Below are positions 1-6,912 of a stretch of DNA of 21,832 nucleotides, piece by piece. Both the position numbers and the translations under genes were made by a program. Numbering within the stretch: the first letter of the stretch is position 1; each line of letters opens with the position of its first letter. The notes below the pieces were generated by a model. The model was not told where the DNA came from. It was given only the letters and a program-made list of their open reading frames with translations, and made no database searches. Source of the DNA: Dehalococcoidia bacterium (GTDB taxonomy: Bacteria; Chloroflexota; Dehalococcoidia; GIF9; AB-539-J10); NCBI GenBank assembly GCA_023229725.1, contig JALNYR010000026.1, positions 1-21,832 on the forward strand, given 5' to 3'.

Positions 1-1326
1 GTCCTCCGCGGGGCTCGCGTCCAGCGTGAGCGGCGCCAGCAGCCCTTGCGATTCCGGCCTGTGCGTCTGCTGCTGCGCGAGCAGGCTCTCGAAGACGACG
101 CGCTCGTGAGCGGCATGCAGGTCGATGAGGTAGAGCCCGTCGGGGCCCTCGGCGACCAGGTACGTGGAGAGCACCTGACCGAGGATGCGGAGCGGCGGGA
201 GCGTCGCCGATGCGGGGGGCGCCGGCGTGGTGGGGACGAAGGTTGAGCCCGCGACCCGCGGCTCCGGCTCGCCGACGGCCCAGCCGGCCTGCTGCCCTTC
301 CGGAGACGACGCGTAGCGGTGCTCCGCACTGGTCGCCGTGCCGGCGCTCGAGAGCGCTGCCTTCACCGCGTCTCGCACGGCCCTGAACACCACCTGCTCA
401 TTCGCGAACTTCACCTGCGCTTTGCTCGGGTGGACATTCACGTCCAGCTCCTCCGGCGGGAGCAGAATGTTGAGCACCGCGATGGAGTTGCGTCCTTCCT
501 GCAGCATGCCGCGGTACGCTTCTTCGATGGCTTTCTGGAGCAGGGGACTGAGGATCCAGCGGTGATTCACGAACGTGCTCTGGTGGCCCCGTCCGGCGCG
601 CGACAGGGAGGCCGGGGCGACGAGGCCCGTGACATTGAGGGAGTCGACGCGGTGCTCCACAGGGAGCATTGCGCGCGCAACCTCGGCTCCGTAGAGCTGC
701 GCTACGACATCGCGCAGGTTGCCGCTGCCCGGACTGCGCAATGCGAGCCTGTCCTCCAGCAGCAGGCTGAAGGCGATGGACGGGTGTGCGAGCGCGTACT
801 GGCTCACCACCCGGGCGTTGTGGCTGTTCTCGGTCTCCCCGGACTTCAGGAACTTGAGTCGGGCGGGGAGGTGGTGGAAGAGCCGCCTGACGGCGATGGT
901 GGTGCCGCGGGACCGGGGTTGTCGTTCACGCTGGACGATGCGGTCTCCGTGGAGGGAGAGGATCGTGCCCAGCTCCTCGTCGGCGAACCTGGTTGAGAGC
1001 TCGACGTCGGCGACTGCGGCGATGCTGGGCAGAGCCTCGCCTCTGAAGCCCAGCGTCTGAACGACGGCGAGGTCCTCAAGCGAGTCTATCTTGCTCGTGG
1101 CATGACGCTCGAACGCGAGTTCGACGTGTGCGAAGGGGATTCCGGAGCCATTGTCCGCGACGCAGATGTACTCCACGCCGCCGCCGCGGCACTCGATGTC
1201 TATCCTGGTGGCGCCGGCGTCGATGGCGTTCTCGACGAGCTCCTTCACGACGGACGCCGGGCGCTCGACCACCTCTCCGGCAGCGATGCGAGCGGCGACG
1301 CCGGGAGGCAGTACGTGCAGTTCCAC
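1..1326 (-). CDS. mutL: DNA mismatch repair protein MutL, C-terminus cut by window edge
   Basis: MutL is the GHKL-ATPase dimer that couples mismatch recognition to strand removal. I read 442 codons without a stop from a GTG at 1326; an in-frame TAG lies four codons upstream (1336-1338), so no earlier start is possible. The N-terminal domain shows the ATP-binding helix VVKELVENAIDAG (about residues 26-38), DNGSGI (58-63), ATSK (76-79) and GFRGEAL (93-99). A short Pro/Ala/Ser-rich linker follows (about 335-385), then the dimerisation/endonuclease domain, with GQVLSTYLVAEG and DLHAAHERVVFE (402-413). The latter matches the endonuclease motif DQHA(X)2E(X)4E except for Leu in place of Gln. The final part of the C-terminal domain lies outside the window. 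pcrA ends 41 nt upstream on the same strand. No ribosome-binding site precedes the GTG, but a promoter abuts it. Confidence 0.96.
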   Translation of the reverse strand, partial: MELHVLPPGVAARIAAGEVVERPASVVKELVENAIDAGATRIDIECRGGGVEYICVADNGSGIPFAHVELAFERHATSKIDSLEDLAVVQTLGFRGEALPSIAAVADVELSTRFADEELGTILSLHGDRIVQRERQPRSRGTTIAVRRLFHHLPARLKFLKSGETENSHNARVVSQYALAHPSIAFSLLLEDRLALRSPGSGNLRDVVAQLYGAEVARAMLPVEHRVDSLNVTGLVAPASLSRAGRGHQSTFVNHRWILSPLLQKAIEEAYRGMLQEGRNSIAVLNILLPPEELDVNVHPSKAQVKFANEQVVFRAVRDAVKAALSSAGTATSAEHRYASSPEGQQAGWAVGEPEPRVAGSTFVPTTPAPPASATLPPLRILGQVLSTYLVAEGPDGLYLIDLHAAHERVVFESLLAQQQTHRPESQGLLAPLTLDASPAED

Positions 1327-1361
1327 GGGGCGAGTCTACACGGTGGCGTGTAGACTGTCAA
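1324..1361 (-). promoter_or_regulatory. Predicted mutL promoter abutting the start codon
   Basis: Reading the minus strand, TTGACA (1356-1361) is followed after exactly 17 nt by TAGACT (1333-1338). Six nt later comes the GTG start of mutL. Transcription would begin at or next to the GTG, giving a leaderless message. The -35 is a perfect consensus and the -10 matches four of six bases. It could serve as an internal promoter in a pcrA-mutL operon. Confidence 0.5.
1333..1356. repeat. Perfect inverted repeat between pcrA and mutL
   Basis: AGTCTACACG (1333-1342), a 4-nt loop GTGG, then CGTGTAGACT (1347-1356): a perfect 10-bp stem within the 41-nt pcrA-mutL gap. It spans the spacer and -10 of the predicted mutL promoter. 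It could be an operator for a dimeric regulator or a hairpin that attenuates read-through from pcrA. It lacks a T-run on the minus strand, so it is a poor classical terminator. Confidence 0.65.
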
Positions 1362-1367
1362 TAGCGC

Positions 1368-3524
1368 TCATCGCTCGATCTTCTCGAGGCGAGCCAGGCT
1401 GAGGAGCATCCGCTTGGTGCCGGTCTCTTCGAACGCCACGGTGACGACGAGGTCGCTCTTGTCCGGGAAGCAGTCCATGACGACGCCCTGCCCGAACTTC
1501 TTGTGGAAGACCCAGTCGCCGACTCTGAACTCATCGCTCGACACTCCGAACGCGAGTGGCTGAGAGTAGACGGCGCCGCTCATGTCGACCTCGTCCTCCT
1601 CCCACAGGCCCCGCGTGGTGACGAGGTCGGGCGAGAGGCGGGCCAGGTAGCGGGACGGAGGATTGGCAAGCCCATTCCCGAAGAGGCTGCGGCGGTGTGC
1701 GCGCGACAGGAAGAGGTAGCGCTGCGCCCGTGTGAAGCCGACGTAGCAGAGCCGGCACTCCTCCTCCATCTCCGCGGGGTCATCGAACGACTTGCGGTGA
1801 GGCAGCACGCCGTCCTCCATGCCGATGATGAACACGGCGGGGTACTCCAGGCCCTTCGCCTGGTGCAGCGTGATGAGCGTGACCGCGTCCGACGTGTCCA
1901 CCATCTCGTCGACGTCGGCCACGAGGCTGACCTTTTCGAGGAAGGCCGACAGGGCTTCCTCCGGCGCGAGGTCGTTGTACTCCGCCGCCACGTTCTTGAG
2001 CTCCTGGACGTTCTGCCAGCGATCCTCGCCGTCCTCGCTCTCCATCAGGTAGTCGCGGTACGCGGTCTGCACGAGGATGTCCTCGATTATCTGCTGTGGA
2101 GAGACTTCACGGCCCTTCGCCATCAGCGCGTCCATGACACCGAGGAAGTGCGACAACGCGTTGCCGGCGCGGGCGGCGAGGTCCTTCTCCTGGACCAGCT
2201 GCCTCAAGGCCTCGAACAGCGATACGTTCCGCTCGGTCGCCCACGACTGGAGCTTGTTGAGCGTGCCCTGGCCGATGCCGCGTCCGGGCGTGTTGATGAT
2301 GCGGGCGAGGCTGATGCTGTCGTGCGGGTTGTGTATGACCCGCAAGTACGCGATGATGTCCTTGATCTCCTGCCGGCGATAGAAGCGCGTTCCCCCAACG
2401 AGCCGGTACGGCACGCCGAATCGAATGAGGCTCTCCTCGAGCGCGCGCGACTGGGCATTGATGCGGTACATCACCGCGCAATCGCCGTAGTGCAGACCTT
2501 CGTGGCGGATGAGCTTCTCGATGGCTCCCACGACGAACTGCGCCTCATCCTTCTCGTTGAGACACTCGGTGAGGACGACCGGCTTGCCCGCGTCGTTCTC
2601 GGTCCAGAGCTCCATCTCCTTGCGGAGCGGGTTGCTCGAGATGACCTGCATGGCAGCCTTGAGGATGGTCTTCGTGGAGCGGTAGTTCTGCTCGAGCAGC
2701 ACGACCTTCGCCTCGGGAAACTCGCGCTCGAAGCTGAGCAGGTTCCTGGGGTCGGCGGAGCGCCACGAGTAGATGGATTGGTCAGGGTCGCCCACGACGC
2801 AGACATTGCGGTGCTCTGCCGCAAGCAGCCTCACGAGCTCGAACTGGGCCAGGTTCGTGTCCTGGAACTCGTCGACGAGGATATGTCGATAGCGCGCCCG
2901 GTAGCGCTCCAGGACCTCGGGATGGCCCTCGAAGAGGCGCACGGTCTTGAGCAGGATGTCGTCGAAGTCGACCGCATCGCTCTGCGACAGCAGCGCCTGG
3001 TAGCGCTGGTACACGCGCTGCACGATTTCCTCGAAGTAGCTGTCGACCCCCTCGGCGTGGTGCTGTTCGGAGAGCAGCCGGCTCTTGGCGGCGCTGATGG
3101 ACGACTGGATGAGGCGGGGCGAGTACGTCTTCGGGTCGAGCTGCAGCTCGAGCAGGCTCTGCTTGATGAGGTTCACCTGGTCGTCGTCATCGTATACCAC
3201 GAAGCCGTGGGTGAGTCCGACGGCCTGTCCGTCGGCGCGAAGTATGCGGCAGCAGACGGCATGGAATGTGCCGATGGTCAGCGACCTGGCGGCGCCGTCA
3301 AGCAACTGGTCGAGGCGGTCGCGCATCTCGTTGGCGGCCTTGTTGGTGAAGGTGACGGCGAGGATGCTGTGAGGGTCTACGTTGCGGGAGGTCACGAGGT
3401 AGGCGACACGATTTGTAATGACCCGGGTCTTGCCGCTTCCCGGCCCGGCCAGTATGAGCAAGGGGCCGTCAGTTGCCTGGACGGCCTCACGCTGGGACGC
3501 GTTCAGAGAGGCCAGTAGGTCCAT
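1368..3524 (-). CDS. pcrA: ATP-dependent DNA helicase PcrA/UvrD
   Basis: Superfamily 1A 3'-5' helicase acting in nucleotide-excision and mismatch repair and in clearing replication-blocking nucleoprotein. The 718 residues match the usual PcrA length. All helicase motifs are visible in order: Q motif around Gln11, Walker A AGPGSGKT (26-33), motif II VDEFQDTN, motif III GDPDQSIYSWRSA, motif IV EQNYRST, motif V TLHQAKGLEY and motif VI CYVGFTRAQ. The C-terminus has the PcrA-type Tudor-like domain (FRVGDWVFHKKFGQG), which binds RNA polymerase in characterised relatives. Motif V has Gln where Ser or Ala is common, which is unlikely to matter. The ATG at 3524 has no ribosome-binding site but follows a TATAAT box by 14 nt. 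mutL lies 41 nt downstream, so the two are probably co-transcribed as a repair pair. Confidence 0.97.
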   Translation of the reverse strand: MDLLASLNASQREAVQATDGPLLILAGPGSGKTRVITNRVAYLVTSRNVDPHSILAVTFTNKAANEMRDRLDQLLDGAARSLTIGTFHAVCCRILRADGQAVGLTHGFVVYDDDDQVNLIKQSLLELQLDPKTYSPRLIQSSISAAKSRLLSEQHHAEGVDSYFEEIVQRVYQRYQALLSQSDAVDFDDILLKTVRLFEGHPEVLERYRARYRHILVDEFQDTNLAQFELVRLLAAEHRNVCVVGDPDQSIYSWRSADPRNLLSFEREFPEAKVVLLEQNYRSTKTILKAAMQVISSNPLRKEMELWTENDAGKPVVLTECLNEKDEAQFVVGAIEKLIRHEGLHYGDCAVMYRINAQSRALEESLIRFGVPYRLVGGTRFYRRQEIKDIIAYLRVIHNPHDSISLARIINTPGRGIGQGTLNKLQSWATERNVSLFEALRQLVQEKDLAARAGNALSHFLGVMDALMAKGREVSPQQIIEDILVQTAYRDYLMESEDGEDRWQNVQELKNVAAEYNDLAPEEALSAFLEKVSLVADVDEMVDTSDAVTLITLHQAKGLEYPAVFIIGMEDGVLPHRKSFDDPAEMEEECRLCYVGFTRAQRYLFLSRAHRRSLFGNGLANPPSRYLARLSPDLVTTRGLWEEDEVDMSGAVYSQPLAFGVSSDEFRVGDWVFHKKFGQGVVMDCFPDKSDLVVTVAFEETGTKRMLLSLARLEKIER

Positions 3525-3538
3525 GGCGAGTAGCGGCC

Positions 3539-3547
3539 ATTATACCA
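3539..3547 (-). promoter_or_regulatory. Extended -10 promoter of pcrA
   Basis: On the minus strand the sequence reads TGGTATAAT, an extended -10 (TGnTATAAT), with the hexamer at 3539-3544. No good -35 hexamer lies 16-18 nt upstream, which fits extended -10 promoters. The hexamer is 14 nt from the pcrA ATG, so the leader would be only about 7 nt and has no ribosome-binding site. Confidence 0.55.
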
Positions 3548-3598
3548 TCGACCCGAACAATCGACATACCGCGAAGCTGCGGAGTCGCGGGCGCGAAG

Positions 3599-4522
3599 CT
3601 AGTAGACGCTGAGAGGAGAGCTGTCGGTGATTACCCTGCCACCGCTGTCGATTGCCGCGCGGATGTGTCTCGGGAGAGAGAACATCCCGACATGGGTGGT
3701 CCCGTCGTACGACCGCAGAGAATCCAGCCCCCGGCGCGCGATGCGCCCGTCCACCTCGGCGGGATTCAGTGTGGCGGGGTCGAGGCTGTCCGAAGCGGTC
3801 GCGAAGCCCCACATGGTGGTGAAGGACGGTATGTGGGCACTGTAGGGAGCCACGAACCGGAAGACATCCTTCAGCGTTCGGACGATGGCGACGTGCTCGT
3901 CGAGGTCGAACCACCGCGATGACTCGCACTGAACGGTCATGATGCCTCCCGGGGCGAGGCACTTCCGCACCGCCGCGTAGAACTCGCGGGTGTAGAGGAG
4001 TCGTGCGGGACTTGCCTCGATGGGGTCTGGGAGGTCGATGACGATGACGTCGAAGACGCGCCCGCACGTCTCGACGAACGCTCGCGCGTCACCGACGATG
4101 AACTCGGTGCGCGGGTCGTCGAAGGCGCCGGCGCTCCACGAGGGCAGATACTGTTTGCACACGGAGACGACCTGCTCGTCGAGGTCGACCATGGTCGCCT
4201 TCTCCACGGAGCGATGACGGAGCACTTCCCTCAGCGTGGCGCCTTCGCCGCCGCCGGCGATGAGCACGCGGCGCGGCGCGGGGTGCGTCAGCATGGCGGG
4301 CTGCACGAGCGCCTCGTGGTAGATGAACTCGTCGGCCTCGCTCGACTGGATCTTGTCATCGAGAATCAGGCAGAGCCCGAAGGCGCGGGTGCGGAGGACC
4401 TCGATGACCTGGTAGGGGCTCTTTCCGGCATACAGGGATTCATCGACCCTGTGCAGCATGGCGAGGTCCGGCGTCAGGTCGTCGTAGAACCAGAGGCGGC
4501 GTTCGAACGGAAAGGTATTCAT
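3599..4522 (-). CDS. speE: Spermidine synthase (polyamine aminopropyltransferase)
   Basis: Transfers the aminopropyl group of decarboxylated SAM to putrescine (or a related amine) in the cytosol. The protein is 307 residues. It has the N-terminal beta domain with SEADEFIYHEALVQPAML (about 61-78), the nucleotide-binding loop VLIAGGGEGATLREVL (86-101), the acidic MVDLDEQVV at the end of the next strand, GDARAF and the catalytic loop DLPDP (163-167). An open frame extends upstream into speD, but the start is taken at the ATG at 4522: it overlaps the speD stop as ATGA and gives MNTFPFERRLWFYD, a normal family N-terminus. The overlap implies translational coupling. Which amine it uses cannot be told from sequence. 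Confidence 0.95.
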   Translation of the reverse strand: MNTFPFERRLWFYDDLTPDLAMLHRVDESLYAGKSPYQVIEVLRTRAFGLCLILDDKIQSSEADEFIYHEALVQPAMLTHPAPRRVLIAGGGEGATLREVLRHRSVEKATMVDLDEQVVSVCKQYLPSWSAGAFDDPRTEFIVGDARAFVETCGRVFDVIVIDLPDPIEASPARLLYTREFYAAVRKCLAPGGIMTVQCESSRWFDLDEHVAIVRTLKDVFRFVAPYSAHIPSFTTMWGFATASDSLDPATLNPAEVDGRIARRGLDSLRSYDGTTHVGMFSLPRHIRAAIDSGGRVITDSSPLSVY

Positions 4523-4896
4523 GCGTTTGCGCTGCCGACAGGGCTCGTCTTCATCAACCCGCGGCGCAGCTCGAGGATGGAGCACTCCGTCGCCTCGATA
4601 GCCTGCTCCATGTAGCGAACGGCCTCTTCGGGCCGGACGCGGTCGCCGCACGTGAACACATCGAGGGCGGCGTAGCCGCACTCGGGCCAGGTGTGAATGG
4701 AGATGTGCGACTCGGCGATGTTGACGACGCCGCTCACCCCTTGGGGAGAGAAGTGGTAGAAGGAATCGCCGACGACGGCGGCGCCGCAGCAGACAGCCGC
4801 ACGGTGGAGGTGCTCCTTGAGGTACTCGAGGTCGTCAAGCAGGACCACGTTGCAGCCTTTGAGTTCTACGAGAAGATGTCGTCCGAGGGCGTACAA
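4519..4896 (-). CDS. speD: S-adenosylmethionine decarboxylase proenzyme (prokaryotic class 1B type)
   Basis: Makes decarboxylated SAM, the aminopropyl donor for the adjacent SpeE. The proenzyme cleaves itself at the Glu-Ser bond of AESHISIHTWPE, and the Ser becomes the pyruvoyl cofactor; the GYAALDVFTCGD segment after it carries the conserved Cys. I prefer the TTG start at 4896 (125 residues, MYALGRHLLVELKGC...), because AGGGAGA (4907-4913) sits 10 nt upstream and family members begin just before LGRHLL. The alternative is GTG at 4932, which adds 12 residues and has no clear ribosome-binding site. The stop overlaps speE by 4 nt. Expression should come from the TTGACC-17-TACAAT promoter upstream, with an inverted repeat in the leader. 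Confidence 0.94.
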   Translation of the reverse strand: MYALGRHLLVELKGCNVVLLDDLEYLKEHLHRAAVCCGAAVVGDSFYHFSPQGVSGVVNIAESHISIHTWPECGYAALDVFTCGDRVRPEEAVRYMEQAIEATECSILELRRGLMKTSPVGSANA

Positions 4897-4937
4897 GTCG
4901 CTGGTTCTCCCTGGCACCCCTGCCCGCACCACACTGA

Positions 4938-4962
4938 TATGCCCAGCATATCGCTGGGCATA
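4938..4962. repeat. Perfect inverted repeat at the speD transcription start
   Basis: TATGCCCAGC (4938-4947), a 5-nt spacer ATATC, then GCTGGGCATA (4953-4962). This perfect 10-bp palindrome covers about +2 to +26 of the predicted speDE transcript. It may be an operator for a dimeric repressor that blocks initiation, or a hairpin at the 5' end of the mRNA. No T-run follows in either direction, so it is unlikely to be a simple terminator. Confidence 0.7.
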
Positions 4963-4970
4963 CGAGCGGA

Positions 4971-4999
4971 ATTGTATCGTACGTGGGGAGGAGGGTCAA
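4971..4999 (-). promoter_or_regulatory. Sigma-70-type promoter of speD-speE
   Basis: On the minus strand TTGACC (4994-4999) and TACAAT (4971-4976) are separated by exactly 17 nt, each matching consensus in five of six positions. Transcription should start near 4964, just before the inverted repeat at 4938-4962. This is the best-looking promoter in the window. Confidence 0.7.
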
Positions 5000-5077
5000 G
5001 AAACGAATGGTTGCGCCCCGCCCCGGGAGAGGACGCGATGTTGTATCAACAGCTTCGTCGCAGGAACGGGGCATACG

Positions 5078-5106
5078 TTGGATGCAGCTATGCTTTCTGT
5101 TAGAAT
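5078..5106 (+). promoter_or_regulatory. Candidate promoter of the DUF2007-lysS-serS group
   Basis: TTGGAT (5078-5083), a 17-nt spacer, then TAGAAT (5101-5106), 14 nt before the ATG at 5121. The predicted start of transcription (about 5113) falls inside the ribosome-binding site GGAGGG (5111-5116), so the leader would be about 8 nt. Either the leader really is that short or another upstream promoter is used. It is divergent from the speD promoter. Confidence 0.4.
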
Positions 5107-5120
5107 AGCCGGAGGGTACG

Positions 5121-5390
5121 ATGGCTGACGGGACGTCGCTGGTGGTCCTCTGCAGGTCCCGGCACGGTGAAGCCCAGATCATCCGCGCGCGGCTCGAAGA
5201 CTACGGCATCCCGGTGGCCCTCAGCTACGAGAGTGCCGGCATCGTGTACGGACTCACCATCGACGGTCTCGGCGAAGTGCGCATCCTCGTTCCGGAACCA
5301 TACTACGAACAGGCCCTCGCCGTTCTGGCGCAGAGCGTCGACGCGGCGACTGGTGGAGTTGAAGACCCTCCCGACCCTGCGTCCCAGTGA
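5121..5390 (+). CDS. Small DUF2007-like (putative signal-transducing) protein
   Basis: An 89-residue cytosolic protein with the pattern of the DUF2007 family. An N-terminal strand (SLVVLCRSRHGEAQIIRARL) leads to LEDYGIPVALSYES, then the typical GLTIDGLGEVRILVPE and a C-terminal helix (YYEQALAVLAQ), a small ferredoxin-like fold resembling ACT or PII-type domains. The acidic, Pro-rich tail after residue 75 looks disordered. The function of the family is unknown; ligand sensing has been suggested but I cannot support it from this sequence. The start is an ATG with GGAGGG 4 nt upstream. lysS follows after 49 nt, so they may share a message. Confidence 0.75.
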   Translation: MADGTSLVVLCRSRHGEAQIIRARLEDYGIPVALSYESAGIVYGLTIDGLGEVRILVPEPYYEQALAVLAQSVDAATGGVEDPPDPASQ

Positions 5391-5439
5391 TGACGTACGG
5401 CGCCCTGCGCGGCGGCCGACAGCATAAAGAAGGAACACC

Positions 5440-6912
5440 ATGACGTCACGTCTCGACCGTGTCACCGAAGAGCGACTCAAGACCATCGACGATTTGAGGG
5501 CGAAGGGGACCGAGCCATACCCTCACAGCTATCATCCCAGCCACACGACGGCGCAAGCGCGTGCTCTCTGCCAGCAGGCCGGCGAGCGCTCCCAGCGAGT
5601 CTCCGTCGCGGGCCGTGTCACGGCGAAGCGCGCGATGGGGAAGATGGCGTTCCTCGACCTCCGGGACGGCGCGGGCAAGCTGCAGGCAAGCCTGCGACGC
5701 GACGTGCTTGGCGACGAGCGCTACGAGCTGCTGAAGGACATCGACATCGGCGACTTCGTCGGCGTCGGCGGAGAGCTGTTCGTCACGAGGACCGGCGAGA
5801 TTACCGTCGATACGGCGGAACTCGTCTTTCTGGCGAAGTCGCTCCGGCCTCTGCCGGAGAAGTGGCACGGACTCGTCGACGTCGAGACGCGCTATCGCCA
5901 GAGGTACCTCGACCTCATCTCGAACGACGAGGCCCGTCGCACGTTTGCGCTCCGCAGCAGCATCGTGAGTGCGACGCGGCGGTTCCTCGAGGACGATGGC
6001 TACATCGAGGTTGAGACACCGGTGCTGCAATCGAAGGCCGGCGGGGCGCTGGCACGACCGTTCGTCACCCACCACCACGCGCTCGATGCGGACCTCTACC
6101 TGCGTATCGCGCTGGAGCTGTCCCTGAAAAAGCTCATCGTGGGCGGCATCGACCGAGTGTACGAGATGGGCAGGGTCTTCAGGAATGAGGGCATCTCCAT
6201 CCGTCACAACCCCGAGTTCACGCTCATGGAGTGCTACCGCGCCTACGCTGACTACGAAGACATGATGGACCTGACCGAACGTCTCTTCTCCACGGTGGCC
6301 CGCACGGTCCTGGGCACCACCCGCGTCGAGTTCCGCGGACAGACGGTGGAACTCGCTCCGCCGTGGCAACGAGTGACGCTGCGCGAGAAGGTGAAGGAAC
6401 TGAGCGGCATCGACTTCGAGGAGTATCCTGATGCCGAGTCGCTGCATGAGCGCCTGCTGCAGGAAGGTGTGCACATCGAAGGCACTCCCGGGCGCGGGCA
6501 CCTCATCGACGAACTCATCTCGACGTTTGTCGAGCCGAAGCTGGTGCAGCCGGTCTTCCTGCTCGACTACCCTGTGGAGATGTCGCCGTTCCCGAAGAAG
6601 AAGCGCGGCAATCCACGGCTTGTCGAGCGCTTCGAGGCGTTCATCTGCGGACTTGAGTTTGCGAATGCGTTCACCGAGCTGAACGACCCCGTGGACCAGC
6701 GGCAACGGCTGGAAGAGCAGCTGCGTGACCGTGTCGGCGACGAAGATGTCCAGGTGGCGGACGAGGACTTCCTCGAAGCCATGGAGTACGGCATGCCCCC
6801 CACGGGAGGCCTGGGCATCGGCATCGACCGCCTGGTCATGTTGCTCACCGGACAGGAGTCGATCCGTGACGTGATACTGTTCCCGCAACTGAAGGGGAGG
6901 CAAGATGCTTGA
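5440..6912 (+). CDS. lysS: Lysyl-tRNA synthetase, class II
   Basis: Charges tRNA-Lys. The protein is 490 residues, the usual bacterial length. An N-terminal OB-fold anticodon-binding domain occupies about 55-135 (VSVAGRVTAKRAMGKMAFLDLRD). The catalytic core follows, with motif 1 RYRQRYLDLI (151-160), motif 2 FRNEGISIRHNPEFT (247-261) and motif 3 GGLGIGIDRLVMLLTG near the end. The segment GGALARPFVTHHHALD has His213 where bacterial LysRS normally has Asn (HHN). The ATG at 5440 is preceded by AAGGAA. serS begins inside its last codons (8-nt overlap), suggesting coupled translation of two synthetases. Confidence 0.97.
   Translation: MTSRLDRVTEERLKTIDDLRAKGTEPYPHSYHPSHTTAQARALCQQAGERSQRVSVAGRVTAKRAMGKMAFLDLRDGAGKLQASLRRDVLGDERYELLKDIDIGDFVGVGGELFVTRTGEITVDTAELVFLAKSLRPLPEKWHGLVDVETRYRQRYLDLISNDEARRTFALRSSIVSATRRFLEDDGYIEVETPVLQSKAGGALARPFVTHHHALDADLYLRIALELSLKKLIVGGIDRVYEMGRVFRNEGISIRHNPEFTLMECYRAYADYEDMMDLTERLFSTVARTVLGTTRVEFRGQTVELAPPWQRVTLREKVKELSGIDFEEYPDAESLHERLLQEGVHIEGTPGRGHLIDELISTFVEPKLVQPVFLLDYPVEMSPFPKKKRGNPRLVERFEAFICGLEFANAFTELNDPVDQRQRLEEQLRDRVGDEDVQVADEDFLEAMEYGMPPTGGLGIGIDRLVMLLTGQESIRDVILFPQLKGRQDA

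Noticed and set aside
319..996. 225-codon plus-strand frame at the left edge
   Set aside because: Antisense to mutL, whose motifs are unmistakable on the minus strand.
1503..3518. 671-codon open frame on the plus strand opposite pcrA
   Set aside because: No recognisable domain, and the composition (Leu/Val/Arg/Asp/Glu-rich) is that of a GC-rich antisense shadow; the minus strand is plainly pcrA.
3570..3600. Direct repeat CGCGAAGCT, twice, 22 nt apart, near the speE stop
   Set aside because: Nine bases in GC-rich DNA, one copy overlapping the coding end; too short to mean anything alone.
4523..4681. Upstream extension of speE to 4681
   Set aside because: It would overlap speD by 160 nt with an Arg-rich sequence; the ATGA overlap at 4519-4522 is the natural junction.
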